A stretch of 64,000 bases of DNA from Prevotella sp. oral taxon 376. GTDB taxonomy: Bacteria; Bacteroidota; Bacteroidia; Bacteroidales; Bacteroidaceae. The notes under the pieces were generated by a model. That model worked only from the letters and a program-made list of their open reading frames with translations, had not been told where the DNA came from and made no database searches. Within the stretch, counting starts at the first letter, position 1. Each line of letters opens with the position of its first letter. A program made the translations under genes and the position numbers. Below are positions 33,176-39,840 of the stretch, piece after piece. Where the stretch lies: NCBI RefSeq assembly GCF_003043945.1, contig NZ_PYXG01000003.1, positions 186,001 to 250,000 on the forward strand. Direction: 5' to 3'.

Positions 33176-33378
33176 AAGAATTTAATTTAAAGTTGGCCAA
33201 AAATGGGGCAAAGGTTTGCACCAAAGATGGAAAATCCGTCCGGCTACTTGCTTTTGACCGGGAGAATGCGTCTTTCCCAATCGTTGGGTTAATAGAGAAT
33301 CGGAGAGTTTGCTGTTATACCATCAACGGTAAGTTTTACATTGACAAGGACTCTGAAAATGATTTAAGAATGGTATGA
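33172..33378 (+). CDS. Small protein in the SNF2-ParB operon
   Basis: 68 residues, beta-rich (VRLLAFDRENASFPIVGLI; RRVCCYTINGKFYID), basic. It looks like a small OB- or SH3-like unit seen beside phage modification genes, but I cannot assign it. ATGA overlaps on both sides. Confidence 0.55.
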   Translation: MKEFNLKLAKNGAKVCTKDGKSVRLLAFDRENASFPIVGLIENRRVCCYTINGKFYIDKDSENDLRMV

Positions 33379-34631
33379 ATGTATATGAAGCAGCAAAGGC
33401 ACGACTGAACATCATATTTGACAGATTCGAATATGTATATGTATCGTTCAGTGGTGGTAAGGATAGCGGAGTTCTGCTTGAACTGTGTGCCCAAATAGCA
33501 GAGGAGAGGAGAGTTCGATTTGGAATATTTCACATGGACTATGAAGCTCAGTATGTTATGACTACCGAATATGTGGAACGGACACTTGACAGGTTCAGGG
33601 ACAAGGCTGACATCTATCATGTCTGTGTTCCATTCAAGGTAACTACCAGTACGAGCATGTTCCAGTCATACTGGCGACCATACGAGCAAAGCAAAAAAGA
33701 CCTATGGGTAAAGAACCAGCCTGTCAATGCATTGACAGAGAAAGACTTTCCGTTTTTCTCTGAAAAGCTATGGGACTATGACTTCCAAGACGAGTTTGGC
33801 GAATGGCTGGCATCTAAGTACGACAGCGTATGCTGCCTGATTGGCATAAGAACCGGCGAAAGTCTTAACCGGTGGCGCGCCGTGCACAGCGACCGAAACT
33901 ATAAAACATGGGAAGGATATTCCTGGACGAATACGGCAAAGAAATGCGTTACTGCTTACCCGATACATGACTGGACTGTCGAGGATGTATGGACGGCATT
34001 TGCAAAGAATTACTGGGATTATAACAAGTTATATGACCTTTTCTTTTATGCAGGCGTCCCTCTTCACAAGCAGCGTGTAGCCTCTCCTTTCTTGAGTGAA
34101 GGCATGGAGGCTATACACCTTTATCAGGTAATAGAACCTGATACATGGGGCCGGCTGGTCGGTCGTGTCAATGGCGTGAACTTCGCAGGCTTATATGGTG
34201 GCACTACTGCTATGGGTTGGCAGAGAATCACCAAGCCGAAACATTTTACATGGGAACAATACATGTACTTCCTGCTCGATACCTTGCCGGAAGCGACAAA
34301 GCAGAATTACCTTGACAAACTCGCTACGAGTGTCAGGTTCTGGAAGGAGCGAGGTGGATGCCTTGATGAAGATACGATCGGCAGACTTAAACAAGCTGGC
34401 GTCAAGATAGAAGTCGGAGACACAACGAACTATAAGACAACGAAGAAGCCTGTCCGGATGGAGTACCAGGAAGACTATGCCGGCAAGAACTTCAAGGACA
34501 TACCAACCTATAAGCGAATGTGCATCTGTATCATCAAAAACGACCACCTTTGTAAGTACATGGGATTCTCGCTCACAAAGGATGAAATGGACCGAAGAGA
34601 AGCAATAAAAAATAAATATAAGGACTTATGA
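33375..34631 (+). CDS. PAPS reductase/PP-loop protein, IbrA-like
   Basis: 418 residues. The PP-loop SFSGGKDSG (24-32) binds and splits ATP at the alpha-beta bond, as in PAPS reductases and DndC. After the first 200 residues (LIGIRTGESLNRW) comes a C-terminal region (about 230-415) like the DUF3440 part of IbrA, with MCICIIKNDHLCKYMGFS near the end. IbrA and its ParB partner IbrB were described on an E. coli prophage. The next gene here is the ParB partner, joined by ATGA. Sulfur or other group transfer onto a nucleic acid is possible, but no cysteine desulfurase is nearby. Confidence 0.8.
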   Translation: MNVYEAAKARLNIIFDRFEYVYVSFSGGKDSGVLLELCAQIAEERRVRFGIFHMDYEAQYVMTTEYVERTLDRFRDKADIYHVCVPFKVTTSTSMFQSYWRPYEQSKKDLWVKNQPVNALTEKDFPFFSEKLWDYDFQDEFGEWLASKYDSVCCLIGIRTGESLNRWRAVHSDRNYKTWEGYSWTNTAKKCVTAYPIHDWTVEDVWTAFAKNYWDYNKLYDLFFYAGVPLHKQRVASPFLSEGMEAIHLYQVIEPDTWGRLVGRVNGVNFAGLYGGTTAMGWQRITKPKHFTWEQYMYFLLDTLPEATKQNYLDKLATSVRFWKERGGCLDEDTIGRLKQAGVKIEVGDTTNYKTTKKPVRMEYQEDYAGKNFKDIPTYKRMCICIIKNDHLCKYMGFSLTKDEMDRREAIKNKYKDL

Positions 34632-35128
34632 AATCTCCTGTGTATAATGTAAAAGCTGTGCCTGTTGAAAAGATACAGGCCAACAGTTATAACCCCAACA
34701 ATGTGGCTCCACCAGAAATGAAGCTGTTGTACGAAAGCATCAAGGAGGATGGGTACACGATGCCCATCGTCTGCTATGAATTGCCCGATGGGAAATATGA
34801 AATCGTAGACGGTTATCATCGTTATACGGTTATGCTTACGCACAAGGATATCTATGAGCGTGAAGGAGGCAAGTTGCCGGTTGTTGTTATCGATAAAGAT
34901 ATAAGCAACCGTATGGCGTCAACCATCCGCCATAATCGTGCGAGGGGAAGCCACTCAATTGAGCTGATGATGAATATTGTCGGCGAACTGAAAAAGGCAG
35001 GGATGAGCGACGCCTGGATAATGAAAGAAATCGGTATGGATGCCGACGAACTCTTGCGCTACAAGCAGCTGTCCGGTCTCGCTGCAATGTTTGAAGACAG
35101 GGAATATTCTGAATGTAAGGAACTATGA
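34628..35128 (+). CDS. ParB/Srx-like protein, IbrB-like
   Basis: 166 residues. The ParB/sulfiredoxin fold is clear: DGYTMPIVCYELPDGKYEIV (41-60), DGYHRY (61-66) and IRHNRARGSH (100-109). These are the nucleotide (CTP/ATP) binding boxes of the family. A short helical tail follows (DAWIMKEIGMDADELLRYKQ), and there is no methyltransferase. ATGA overlap with the PAPS-reductase gene makes the IbrA-IbrB pair. Confidence 0.8.
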   Translation: MKSPVYNVKAVPVEKIQANSYNPNNVAPPEMKLLYESIKEDGYTMPIVCYELPDGKYEIVDGYHRYTVMLTHKDIYEREGGKLPVVVIDKDISNRMASTIRHNRARGSHSIELMMNIVGELKKAGMSDAWIMKEIGMDADELLRYKQLSGLAAMFEDREYSECKEL

Positions 35129-35526
35129 ATAGGTATATTATAGAAAAGAGCAGCACCCAGACAAATAGCTGGGTGCTGACCGATACGGAAAAAGGTGTGG
35201 TCATTACCTTTGAGGATGGTCGATATGACGAGACTATGCACATAGATTTGCCGAAAGACGCGTCTCGTGAAATGACAAACGAAGTCATAATCCAGACGGT
35301 AAGGGAGATGTGCGACTGGGTGGCACGCCACCATGGAAGCAAGTGTTTCCGCCAGCCTTACGGATTCGAATTCAGTGAAGATGATACGAGACGCTATTTC
35401 TACCGACGCAAGTCTCCACGATGGCGTATGGAGATACAAGAAGGTGAAGTTGAACTTCACCGCCTTGCATCTTCATTGCGCAAGGCTGCGGAATTTTTAA
35501 TAAAAAGGAATAATTATGAACGATAA
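35125..35526 (+). CDS. Unknown protein in the SNF2-ParB operon
   Basis: 133 residues, mixed alpha/beta (WVLTDTEKGVVITFEDGRYD; TVREMCDWVARHHGSKCF), soluble. Coupled to the ParB gene by ATGA and overlapping the following small gene by 11 bases. Not recognised. Confidence 0.55.
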   Translation: MNRYIIEKSSTQTNSWVLTDTEKGVVITFEDGRYDETMHIDLPKDASREMTNEVIIQTVREMCDWVARHHGSKCFRQPYGFEFSEDDTRRYFYRRKSPRWRMEIQEGEVELHRLASSLRKAAEFLIKRNNYER

Positions 35527-35695
35527 TAGAGGTGGTGCACGCCCTAATTCCGGTCGCAAATGTCTGGGCAAAGTTCCGCTCTGCTCACGTGTAAGCGAGC
35601 AGGCAAAAGAACGGTTAAGCCTATTGGCGGCAAAAAGAGGCGTTTCGATTTCAGACATGCTCGAGGTGGTTATCAACAGTTTTCATCTTCGTTGA
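35516..35695 (+). CDS. Small ribbon-helix-helix-like protein ending the operon
   Basis: 59 residues from the ATG at 35516 with AAAAAGGAA upstream. It starts NRGGARPNSGRK, a basic GGARPxxGRK arm, then VPLCSRVSEQAKERLSLLA and a second helix GVSISDMLEVVINSF, the strand-helix-helix order of CopG-type DNA-binding proteins. It may autoregulate the operon or load its enzymes on DNA. Confidence 0.6.
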   Translation: MNDNRGGARPNSGRKCLGKVPLCSRVSEQAKERLSLLAAKRGVSISDMLEVVINSFHLR

Positions 35696-35826
35696 TTTCT
35701 TTTGCGGAGACACTTGAGCTTGCCGCACAAAAGGACCTTTGATATTTATAGCCGTGGCGGTTCCTATGCTATTACGGCCTTTCAAATGTTAAAAAATAGG
35801 CAATGGAACAATTTTGTTCTAAAAAT

Positions 35827-35858
35827 ATTTGGAGATTTGGAACGGAATTGTTACCTTT
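35827..35858 (+). promoter_or_regulatory. hicAB promoter
   Basis: TTTG (35827-35830), exactly 20 bases, TACCTTTG (35851-35858); hicA starts 28 bases downstream. Confidence 0.8.
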
Positions 35859-35885
35859 GCATTGTTCATTTAAAACAAGCGGTCT

Positions 35886-36071
35886 ATGAAGTATTCTGAA
35901 TTTTACAAGTTGATTGAACAGCATGGCTGGACAATCAAGGGAGGAACAAGGCACTACAAATATGTGCATCCTGACTTCCCTTACTCAATTCCGGTAGGCC
36001 GGCATAAGACACAGGAAATTCCGAGAGGAACTCTGAATGCAATGCTGAAAGCTGCAGGATTGAAAGATTAA
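35886..36071 (+). CDS. hicA: HicA-type mRNA interferase toxin
   Basis: 61 residues with the HicA double-stranded-RNA-binding-like fold: LIEQHGWTIKGGTRHYKYVH carries the catalytic His region (GGTRHYKY), and IPRGTLNAMLKAAGL is the C-terminal helix. Full length for the family. It cleaves mRNA when free of HicB. It is followed by hicB, in the toxin-first order usual for hicAB, but with a terminator-like hairpin between the genes. Confidence 0.9.
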   Translation: MKYSEFYKLIEQHGWTIKGGTRHYKYVHPDFPYSIPVGRHKTQEIPRGTLNAMLKAAGLKD

Positions 36072-36090
36072 AGAGCTTCTAAGAAAGCTT

Positions 36091-36114
36091 CCCACTCCTT
36101 CGGGAGTGGGTTTT
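36091..36114 (+). terminator. UUCG hairpin between hicA and hicB
   Basis: CCCACTCC-TTCG-GGAGTGGG followed by four T: an 8-bp perfect stem with an extra-stable tetraloop. It may end part of the transcripts after hicA or protect the mRNA end. Confidence 0.65.
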
Positions 36115-36150
36115 AAGTGAACATTTTGATAACAGTTAAAACAGAAAGAT

Positions 36151-36558
36151 ATGAAGAAAATTGTTGCGATTATCGAAAAAGGTGAAGATGGCGGTTATAG
36201 CATCTATGCAGCCAATGACTTTCCGCTCTTTGCAAGCGGAATGACGGAACAAGAGGCAAAAGACGAATTCAGCAATTTCGTTCAGGAACAGGCTGAGTAT
36301 ATGAAGGAAAGAACAGGAGAATATCCTGCATGGTACAGCGCTGGTGGAGTCGAAATAGAGTATCATTACGATATGTCCGCATTCTTCCTTGCCTTTCCGT
36401 TTATCAATGTTTCAGAACTCGCCAAAAGTATTGGCATTAATCCCTCATTGATGCGTAAGTACAAAAGTGGATTGGCAAAAGCAAGTTCAAAGCAGAAAGA
36501 CTTAATTCAGCATAAGTTCGATGATATTATAAACAGGTTGAGTCTTGTAAGATTCTAA
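36151..36558 (+). CDS. hicB: HicB-type antitoxin with C-terminal HTH
   Basis: 135 residues. The N-terminal HicB fold (KKIVAIIEKGEDGGYSIYAA; EAKDEFSNFVQEQAEYM) binds HicA, and the C-terminus (VSELAKSIGINPSLMRKYKS) is an HTH that should repress the hicAB promoter. No promoter of its own is obvious in the 79-base gap after hicA. As a prophage module it can stabilise the lysogen or act against other phages. Confidence 0.9.
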   Translation: MKKIVAIIEKGEDGGYSIYAANDFPLFASGMTEQEAKDEFSNFVQEQAEYMKERTGEYPAWYSAGGVEIEYHYDMSAFFLAFPFINVSELAKSIGINPSLMRKYKSGLAKASSKQKDLIQHKFDDIINRLSLVRF

Positions 36559-36586
36559 GACCTTGCCGCTTTTAAATGAACACTCA

Positions 36587-36618
36587 AACCTCTTGGTATG
36601 TCCACCAAGAGGTTTTTT
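36587..36618 (+). terminator. hicB terminator
   Basis: AACCTCTTGGT pairs perfectly with ACCAAGAGGTT (11 bp), followed by TTTT. Confidence 0.9.
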
Positions 36619-36629
36619 ATTCTAACCTT

Positions 36630-36661
36630 TTCGTACTCTTATTATATTTTTTGTATCTTTG
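36630..36661 (+). promoter_or_regulatory. Promoter of the DUF4468 gene
   Basis: -33 TTCG (36630-36633), 20 bases, consensus -7 TATCTTTG (36654-36661); start codon 30 bases downstream. Confidence 0.7.
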
Positions 36662-36690
36662 TGGCAATATTAACTAAAAACATAGTATAT

Positions 36691-37242
36691 ATGAAAAAAT
36701 TAAGACTATTGCTGTTAACAGCATTCGTTGCTTTTACTTGCAGCGCACAGAAACCTCTCAGCTACACTAAGGTTATTCAAAAGGAGGGTATGACAGCCCA
36801 ACAATTGTATGAGGCATCCAAGAACTGGTTTGCAAGGACCTATGTTGACTCTAAAGCCGTAATGAGAGATGCAACCCCAGGCAAAGAACTTACGGGAAAA
36901 GGTAAGTTGGTATTTTCCACCAATATGATGTATTCAAGTATTCAGGGATACATCGGCTACCTTATAGATATACAGTTCAAAGATGGTCGGCTGAAGTTCA
37001 CGATGAGTGACTTTCGCCATGACCCTTCCCATGAAGCAAAATATAATAACCACATGGGTGTACTTGTTGACTCACTCCCAAAAGATCTTAAAGACATAGG
37101 TATTGAGGGAATGAACAGAAAGGCAAGTTACAAGTATTATTTCAAAAATGGTGTGCCACTCTGTGAAAAGCAATTCAATGAACTCAGCAAAAGTCTTGAA
37201 GAGTTCATTGATAAGCGAGATGAAACCAAAGACGAATGGTAA
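36691..37242 (+). CDS. Secreted DUF4468-like protein, prophage cargo
   Basis: 183 residues from the ATG at 36691 (the open frame before it lies before the promoter). Signal peptide KKLRLLLLTAFVAFTCSAQ, cleavage likely after the Ala of CSA. The mature part (TAQQLYEASKNWFARTYVDS; IGYLIDIQFKDGRLKFTMSD) has the look of DUF4468, a TBP-like fold common in Bacteroidetes periplasmic proteins. It has its own promoter and terminator and no link to phage assembly, so it is a moron gene expressed in the lysogen that may change the host envelope. Confidence 0.75.
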   Translation: MKKLRLLLLTAFVAFTCSAQKPLSYTKVIQKEGMTAQQLYEASKNWFARTYVDSKAVMRDATPGKELTGKGKLVFSTNMMYSSIQGYIGYLIDIQFKDGRLKFTMSDFRHDPSHEAKYNNHMGVLVDSLPKDLKDIGIEGMNRKASYKYYFKNGVPLCEKQFNELSKSLEEFIDKRDETKDEW

Positions 37243-37260
37243 TTTTTACGCTACGCAAAA

Positions 37261-37299
37261 ATAATCCCCGAAATCCTTGCAGGTTTCGGGGATTATTTC
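37261..37299 (+). terminator. Terminator of the DUF4468 gene, overlapping the next promoter
   Basis: AATCCCCGAAA (37263-37273) pairs with TTTCGGGGATT (37284-37294), flanked by more A/T pairing. Its loop contains the CTTG -33 box of the following promoter. Confidence 0.85.
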
Positions 37300-37307
37300 T
37301 ATCTTTG
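37276..37307 (+). promoter_or_regulatory. Promoter of the structured leader RNA
   Basis: CTTG (37276-37279) inside the terminator loop, exactly 20 bases, TATCTTTG (37300-37307). Transcription would start near 37314, giving a leader of about 240 bases. Confidence 0.8.
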
Positions 37308-37313
37308 TAACCG

Positions 37314-37556
37314 CTAAATGTCGTGTAGTAATACACAATCAAGGGCGAGAGTAACATCAAGCCCCGAACTTATTAGATTTCGATGGGCTTATTTTTATGC
37401 CCATATTGCAGCTTTGCTGCAATGAAGATATGGCGGATGCCTTCCATGTGAATTAGCCCTTGTTGGTGTAAGACACGATGTTTAGCGACAGGAAGAGCAT
37501 CCGCTTTTCCTGTCTCCGCACCCGGCGGATCCGGGCAATGCTAAACATCGTGCAAT
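37314..37556 (+). ncRNA. Structured leader RNA or candidate cis-regulatory element
   Basis: Helices seen by eye: P1 37332-37346/37456-37470 (13 of 15 paired, closing the first domain); P2 37359-37368/37379-37390; P3 37401-37406/37428-37433 with tip ATTGCAGC/GCTGCAAT; P4 37474-37486/37540-37552 (13 perfect pairs); inside P4, P5 37487-37498/37503-37514 and P6 37521-37525/37531-37535. GCGGATGC (37433-37440) is fully complementary to GCATCCGC (37497-37504), which covers the P5 loop, so a pseudoknot or switch is possible. P4 ends five bases before the ATG at 37557 and would hide the ribosome-binding region. No reading frame is convincing. Not a family I can name. Confidence 0.7.
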
Positions 37557-37871
37557 ATGCAACAAACAATTCATTTCGAGCCTTCTGCCCAAGTGCAGCA
37601 GCCTATCGACGTTCGTGCTACGATACAGCGCAAAATCAAGTCCATCAACCTCTGGCTCTCAACGCCCAGCAAGTTCTACACCCAAATCTGCGAGTTCCCG
37701 GTAACCCGTCTTTTGGCAATCCGTATCAATCTCCTATCTTTGTGCCTGATAGTCGCAGCTGTCGCTATCGAGCAGCAGCCGGTCGCTGCCGTGGTTTCGG
37801 CCCTCTGCGCCGCCTGGCTGGTCTATCGTGTTAACAAGACTGATAAAGAGCAGAAAGGAGGCAATGCATGA
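37557..37871 (+). CDS. Small membrane protein controlled by the structured leader
   Basis: 104 residues: a soluble N-terminal half (HFEPSAQVQQPIDVRATIQR; KSINLWLSTPSKFYTQICEF) and one or two membrane segments (LLAIRINLLSLCLIVAAVAI; AAVVSALCAAWLVYRV). No ribosome site is visible upstream because the leader stem ends at 37552. It starts a four-gene operon with ATGA overlaps. Not recognised. Confidence 0.65.
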   Translation: MQQTIHFEPSAQVQQPIDVRATIQRKIKSINLWLSTPSKFYTQICEFPVTRLLAIRINLLSLCLIVAAVAIEQQPVAAVVSALCAAWLVYRVNKTDKEQKGGNA

Positions 37872-38173
37872 AAATTATACAAGACACTTCCGTCTATGGC
37901 TTCAAGGCTAAGACCGGACTTTTCATTCCATTTGAAGATTTTGTTTTATTTCCAAAATTGCTGAAGTCCATACGAATAAAAGTACAACGAGAGGCCGATA
38001 AAGCGTCGTATATGTATGGGCATTACAAGGATATTCACGAGTTCGGGGATGCAACATCACGGCAATGTACGCTGATGGATAAGTGGGAAGACAAGTTGCA
38101 GACTCTTGAAGGATTTGTCAACACATTGGCAGAACTTCAATCTTTATTGGCAAAGAAAGGAGGCAAAAAATGA
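37868..38173 (+). CDS. Small helical phage protein
   Basis: 101 residues, basic, helical (KLLKSIRIKVQREADKASYM; LEGFVNTLAELQSLLAKKGG). ATGA overlaps at both ends. Unknown. Confidence 0.5.
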   Translation: MKIIQDTSVYGFKAKTGLFIPFEDFVLFPKLLKSIRIKVQREADKASYMYGHYKDIHEFGDATSRQCTLMDKWEDKLQTLEGFVNTLAELQSLLAKKGGKK

Positions 38174-38451
38174 AAACCACTCTCATTCATCTTAACGAGC
38201 AAGCCACCGAAACCCTCGAAGCAATGCTCGACCCAGGTTATATCTACGAGCGCACCGAGCGTCTTCAGGCCATTGAGGACTTCCTGCTCGACCAGTGGCG
38301 GGATGCCCATGCCATCAAGCCTGAGGCAGCCCTAACCTTCCTCGACACCCTGCGCTCCCTGCGTAAGGACTTCGGCACATTTCTCACCTCGGTCGACCCG
38401 TCAGGCGAAGCCGACGATCGTCAAACCTTAAATATGTTAGACAATGAGTAA
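38170..38451 (+). CDS. Small acidic helical phage protein
   Basis: 93 residues (TETLEAMLDPGYIYERTERL; ALTFLDTLRSLRKDFGTFLT), likely an all-helix fold. Coupled to its neighbours by short overlaps. Unknown. Confidence 0.5.
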   Translation: MKTTLIHLNEQATETLEAMLDPGYIYERTERLQAIEDFLLDQWRDAHAIKPEAALTFLDTLRSLRKDFGTFLTSVDPSGEADDRQTLNMLDNE

Positions 38452-38719
38452 AAAGAAAGAACCACAAGAGCAGCCCATCACCGACATCAGCGTCTATGTG
38501 GCTGCCCTGCAAATGACCTATCGCCCGGCGTCAACTCCGGCAGAGGCCACCCACTTCTTCTCCACAGAAGAAGTGGTGCAGGCCATCAAGGAGATAGACT
38601 CTTCCGCCAAAGTCAGCCCTATCCAAGTGTTCGAGGCACTCCGACAGGCCGGTTTCGATTTCTGCAATCGTCCCGGTTCCCAGGGACTGTCGTTCAAATG
38701 GATGTTCCGTGAACGATAA
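38444..38719 (+). CDS. Small phage protein with a winged-helix look
   Basis: 91 residues. FFSTEEVVQAIKEIDSSAKV, PIQVFEALRQAGFDF and GLSFKWMFRE resemble a winged-helix order as seen in small phage regulators. Last gene of the leader-controlled operon. Tentative. Confidence 0.5.
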   Translation: MSKKKEPQEQPITDISVYVAALQMTYRPASTPAEATHFFSTEEVVQAIKEIDSSAKVSPIQVFEALRQAGFDFCNRPGSQGLSFKWMFRER

Positions 38720-38765
38720 TTTTCTTTTTGTCAAAGCATCCATTCATTTGGATGTTTGTTTGTCG

Positions 38766-38796
38766 GGGCACTTCGTCGGGAGACGAGGTGTCCTTT
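38766..38796 (+). terminator. Terminator before the C5 methyltransferase gene
   Basis: GGGCACTTCGTC (38766-38777) and GACGAGGTGTCC (38782-38793) pair over 12 positions with two G-T wobbles, followed by TTT. An outer inverted repeat GTTTGTTTGTC (38754-38764) / GACAAACAAAC (38830-38840) encloses it. Confidence 0.7.
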
Positions 38797-38824
38797 ACAA
38801 ACAGAACAGAAGTCTATAATTTTG
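38793..38824 (+). promoter_or_regulatory. Promoter of the C5 methyltransferase gene
   Basis: CTTT (38793-38796), 20 bases, TAATTTTG (38817-38824). The start codon at 38851 is 27 bases further. Confidence 0.6.
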
Positions 38825-38850
38825 CCATTGACAAACAAACAAGAAAATGA

Positions 38851-39840
38851 ATGAAACAAATTATCAGACACGCCTCGCTTTTCAGCGGTATTGGCGCACC
38901 CGAACTCGCAGCTTTTTGGATGGGGTGGCAAAATGTTTTTCACTGCGAAATCAGCGAGTTCTGCAACACAATTCTCAATTATTGGTATCCTAATTCAATC
39001 GGTTATGAAAACATCAAGCAGGCAGACTTCTCCAAATGGCAAGGAAAAATCGATGTACTCACAGGCGGTTTCCCCTGTCAGCCTTTCAGTTCGGCAGGAC
39101 AACGACTTGGAGCGAATGATGACCGTTACCTCTGGCCGGAGATGCTACGAGCAATCAGGCAGATACAGCCCTCTTTCGTCATTGGTGAAAATGTTGCTGG
39201 CATCCTCTCGATGGTACAGCCCTGCGAGGCGGTTAAGGTGGGATGCACAACCTCTCTATTCGGTGAAGGCGACGACATATACCGAAAAGAGCAACAGTTC
39301 GTTGTCGAAACCGTCTGTACAGACCTTGAGCGTGAAGGATACACCGTCCAACCGTTTGTTATTCCGGCTTGTTCCGTCGGTGCGCCACACCAACGAGACA
39401 GAGTATGGTTCATCGCCCGAAGGAATGTTCCCATATATCTTGCCAACTCCATGCGCTCAGGACTTCAAGAAACGAGGAAAGAACTCCAAGCAGAAAGGAT
39501 TGCCCGAAACATTCCGCAGATGCGACTGGTTGCTGACACCATGCGCGAGCGACGGTATGCGAGCCATGATGCCGATGGACAACCTGAAAGCACACAAGAA
39601 ACCGAAAGCGGATCAGAGCAACTTGGCGGAGCAGATTGCCCACAAGGTTGGTGGAGGGACTTCCCAACTGTCTCCCTTGTTTGTAGAGGAAATGATGGGC
39701 TACCCTTTGATGTATCTCATCTTGCCATTCCTTTCACCCAATGGAGACAGGAATCCATAAAAGCTCTCGGCAATTCTATGGTCCCACAAGTCGTGCTTGA
39801 ACTGTTCCGGGCCATAGAAACAGAAATACTCGAGGAATGA
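38851..39840 (+). CDS. Phage DNA C5-cytosine methyltransferase
   Basis: 329 residues. Motif I LFSGIGAPELA (10-20), motif IV GFPCQPFS (73-80) with catalytic Cys76, motif VI ENV (113-115), motif VIII QRDRVWF (181-187) and motif X GNSMVPQ (307-313). The part between VIII and X (about 190-300), where the target-recognition domain belongs, is short and polar, with WWRDFPTVS and NDGLPFDV near its end, as in other phage enzymes. It methylates C5 of cytosine in a short site, probably to hide phage DNA from restriction. It has its own promoter. A second frame (+1) is open along almost the whole gene and is described separately. Confidence 0.92.
   Translation: MKQIIRHASLFSGIGAPELAAFWMGWQNVFHCEISEFCNTILNYWYPNSIGYENIKQADFSKWQGKIDVLTGGFPCQPFSSAGQRLGANDDRYLWPEMLRAIRQIQPSFVIGENVAGILSMVQPCEAVKVGCTTSLFGEGDDIYRKEQQFVVETVCTDLEREGYTVQPFVIPACSVGAPHQRDRVWFIARRNVPIYLANSMRSGLQETRKELQAERIARNIPQMRLVADTMRERRYASHDADGQPESTQETESGSEQLGGADCPQGWWRDFPTVSLVCRGNDGLPFDVSHLAIPFTQWRQESIKALGNSMVPQVVLELFRAIETEILEE
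38891..39760 (+). CDS. Overlapping +1-frame reading frame with methyltransferase-like C-terminal motifs
   Basis: The +1 frame is open from 38855 to 39757, about 300 codons, inside the C5 methyltransferase gene. The first start is TTG 38891; ATG 38933 is an alternative. Numbering from 38891, the C-terminal 110 residues read like a real C5-methyltransferase end: LPTPCAQD (184-191), LLTPCASDG (214-222), NLAEQIAH (244-251) and TSQLSPLFVEEMMGYP (257-272), patterns I know from other phage methyltransferases (LPTPTASD, LNPxFVxxMMGFP). The N-terminal part is Ser/Arg-rich and looks overprinted. It could be a second protein, or be reached by frameshifting to swap the C-terminal region. Expression is not shown. 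Confidence 0.5.
   Translation: MAHPNSQLFGWGGKMFFTAKSASSATQFSIIGILIQSVMKTSSRQTSPNGKEKSMYSQAVSPVSLSVRQDNDLERMMTVTSGRRCYEQSGRYSPLSSLVKMLLASSRWYSPARRLRWDAQPLYSVKATTYTEKSNSSLSKPSVQTLSVKDTPSNRLLFRLVPSVRHTNETEYGSSPEGMFPYILPTPCAQDFKKRGKNSKQKGLPETFRRCDWLLTPCASDGMRAMMPMDNLKAHKKPKADQSNLAEQIAHKVGGGTSQLSPLFVEEMMGYPLMYLILPFLSPNGDRNP

Noticed and set aside
33375..35128. A Dnd phosphorothioation system
   Set aside because: Only a PP-loop protein and a ParB protein are present; no DndA desulfurase, DndD or DndE. The IbrA-IbrB pairing fits better.
35560..35742. Frame overlapping the small RHH-like gene
   Set aside because: The frame starting at 35516 has a good start, operon overlap and a CopG-like pattern; this one does not.
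37314..37556. The structured leader as a retron or group II intron RNA
   Set aside because: No reverse transcriptase nearby, and the helices do not give the a1/a2 or domain V patterns.
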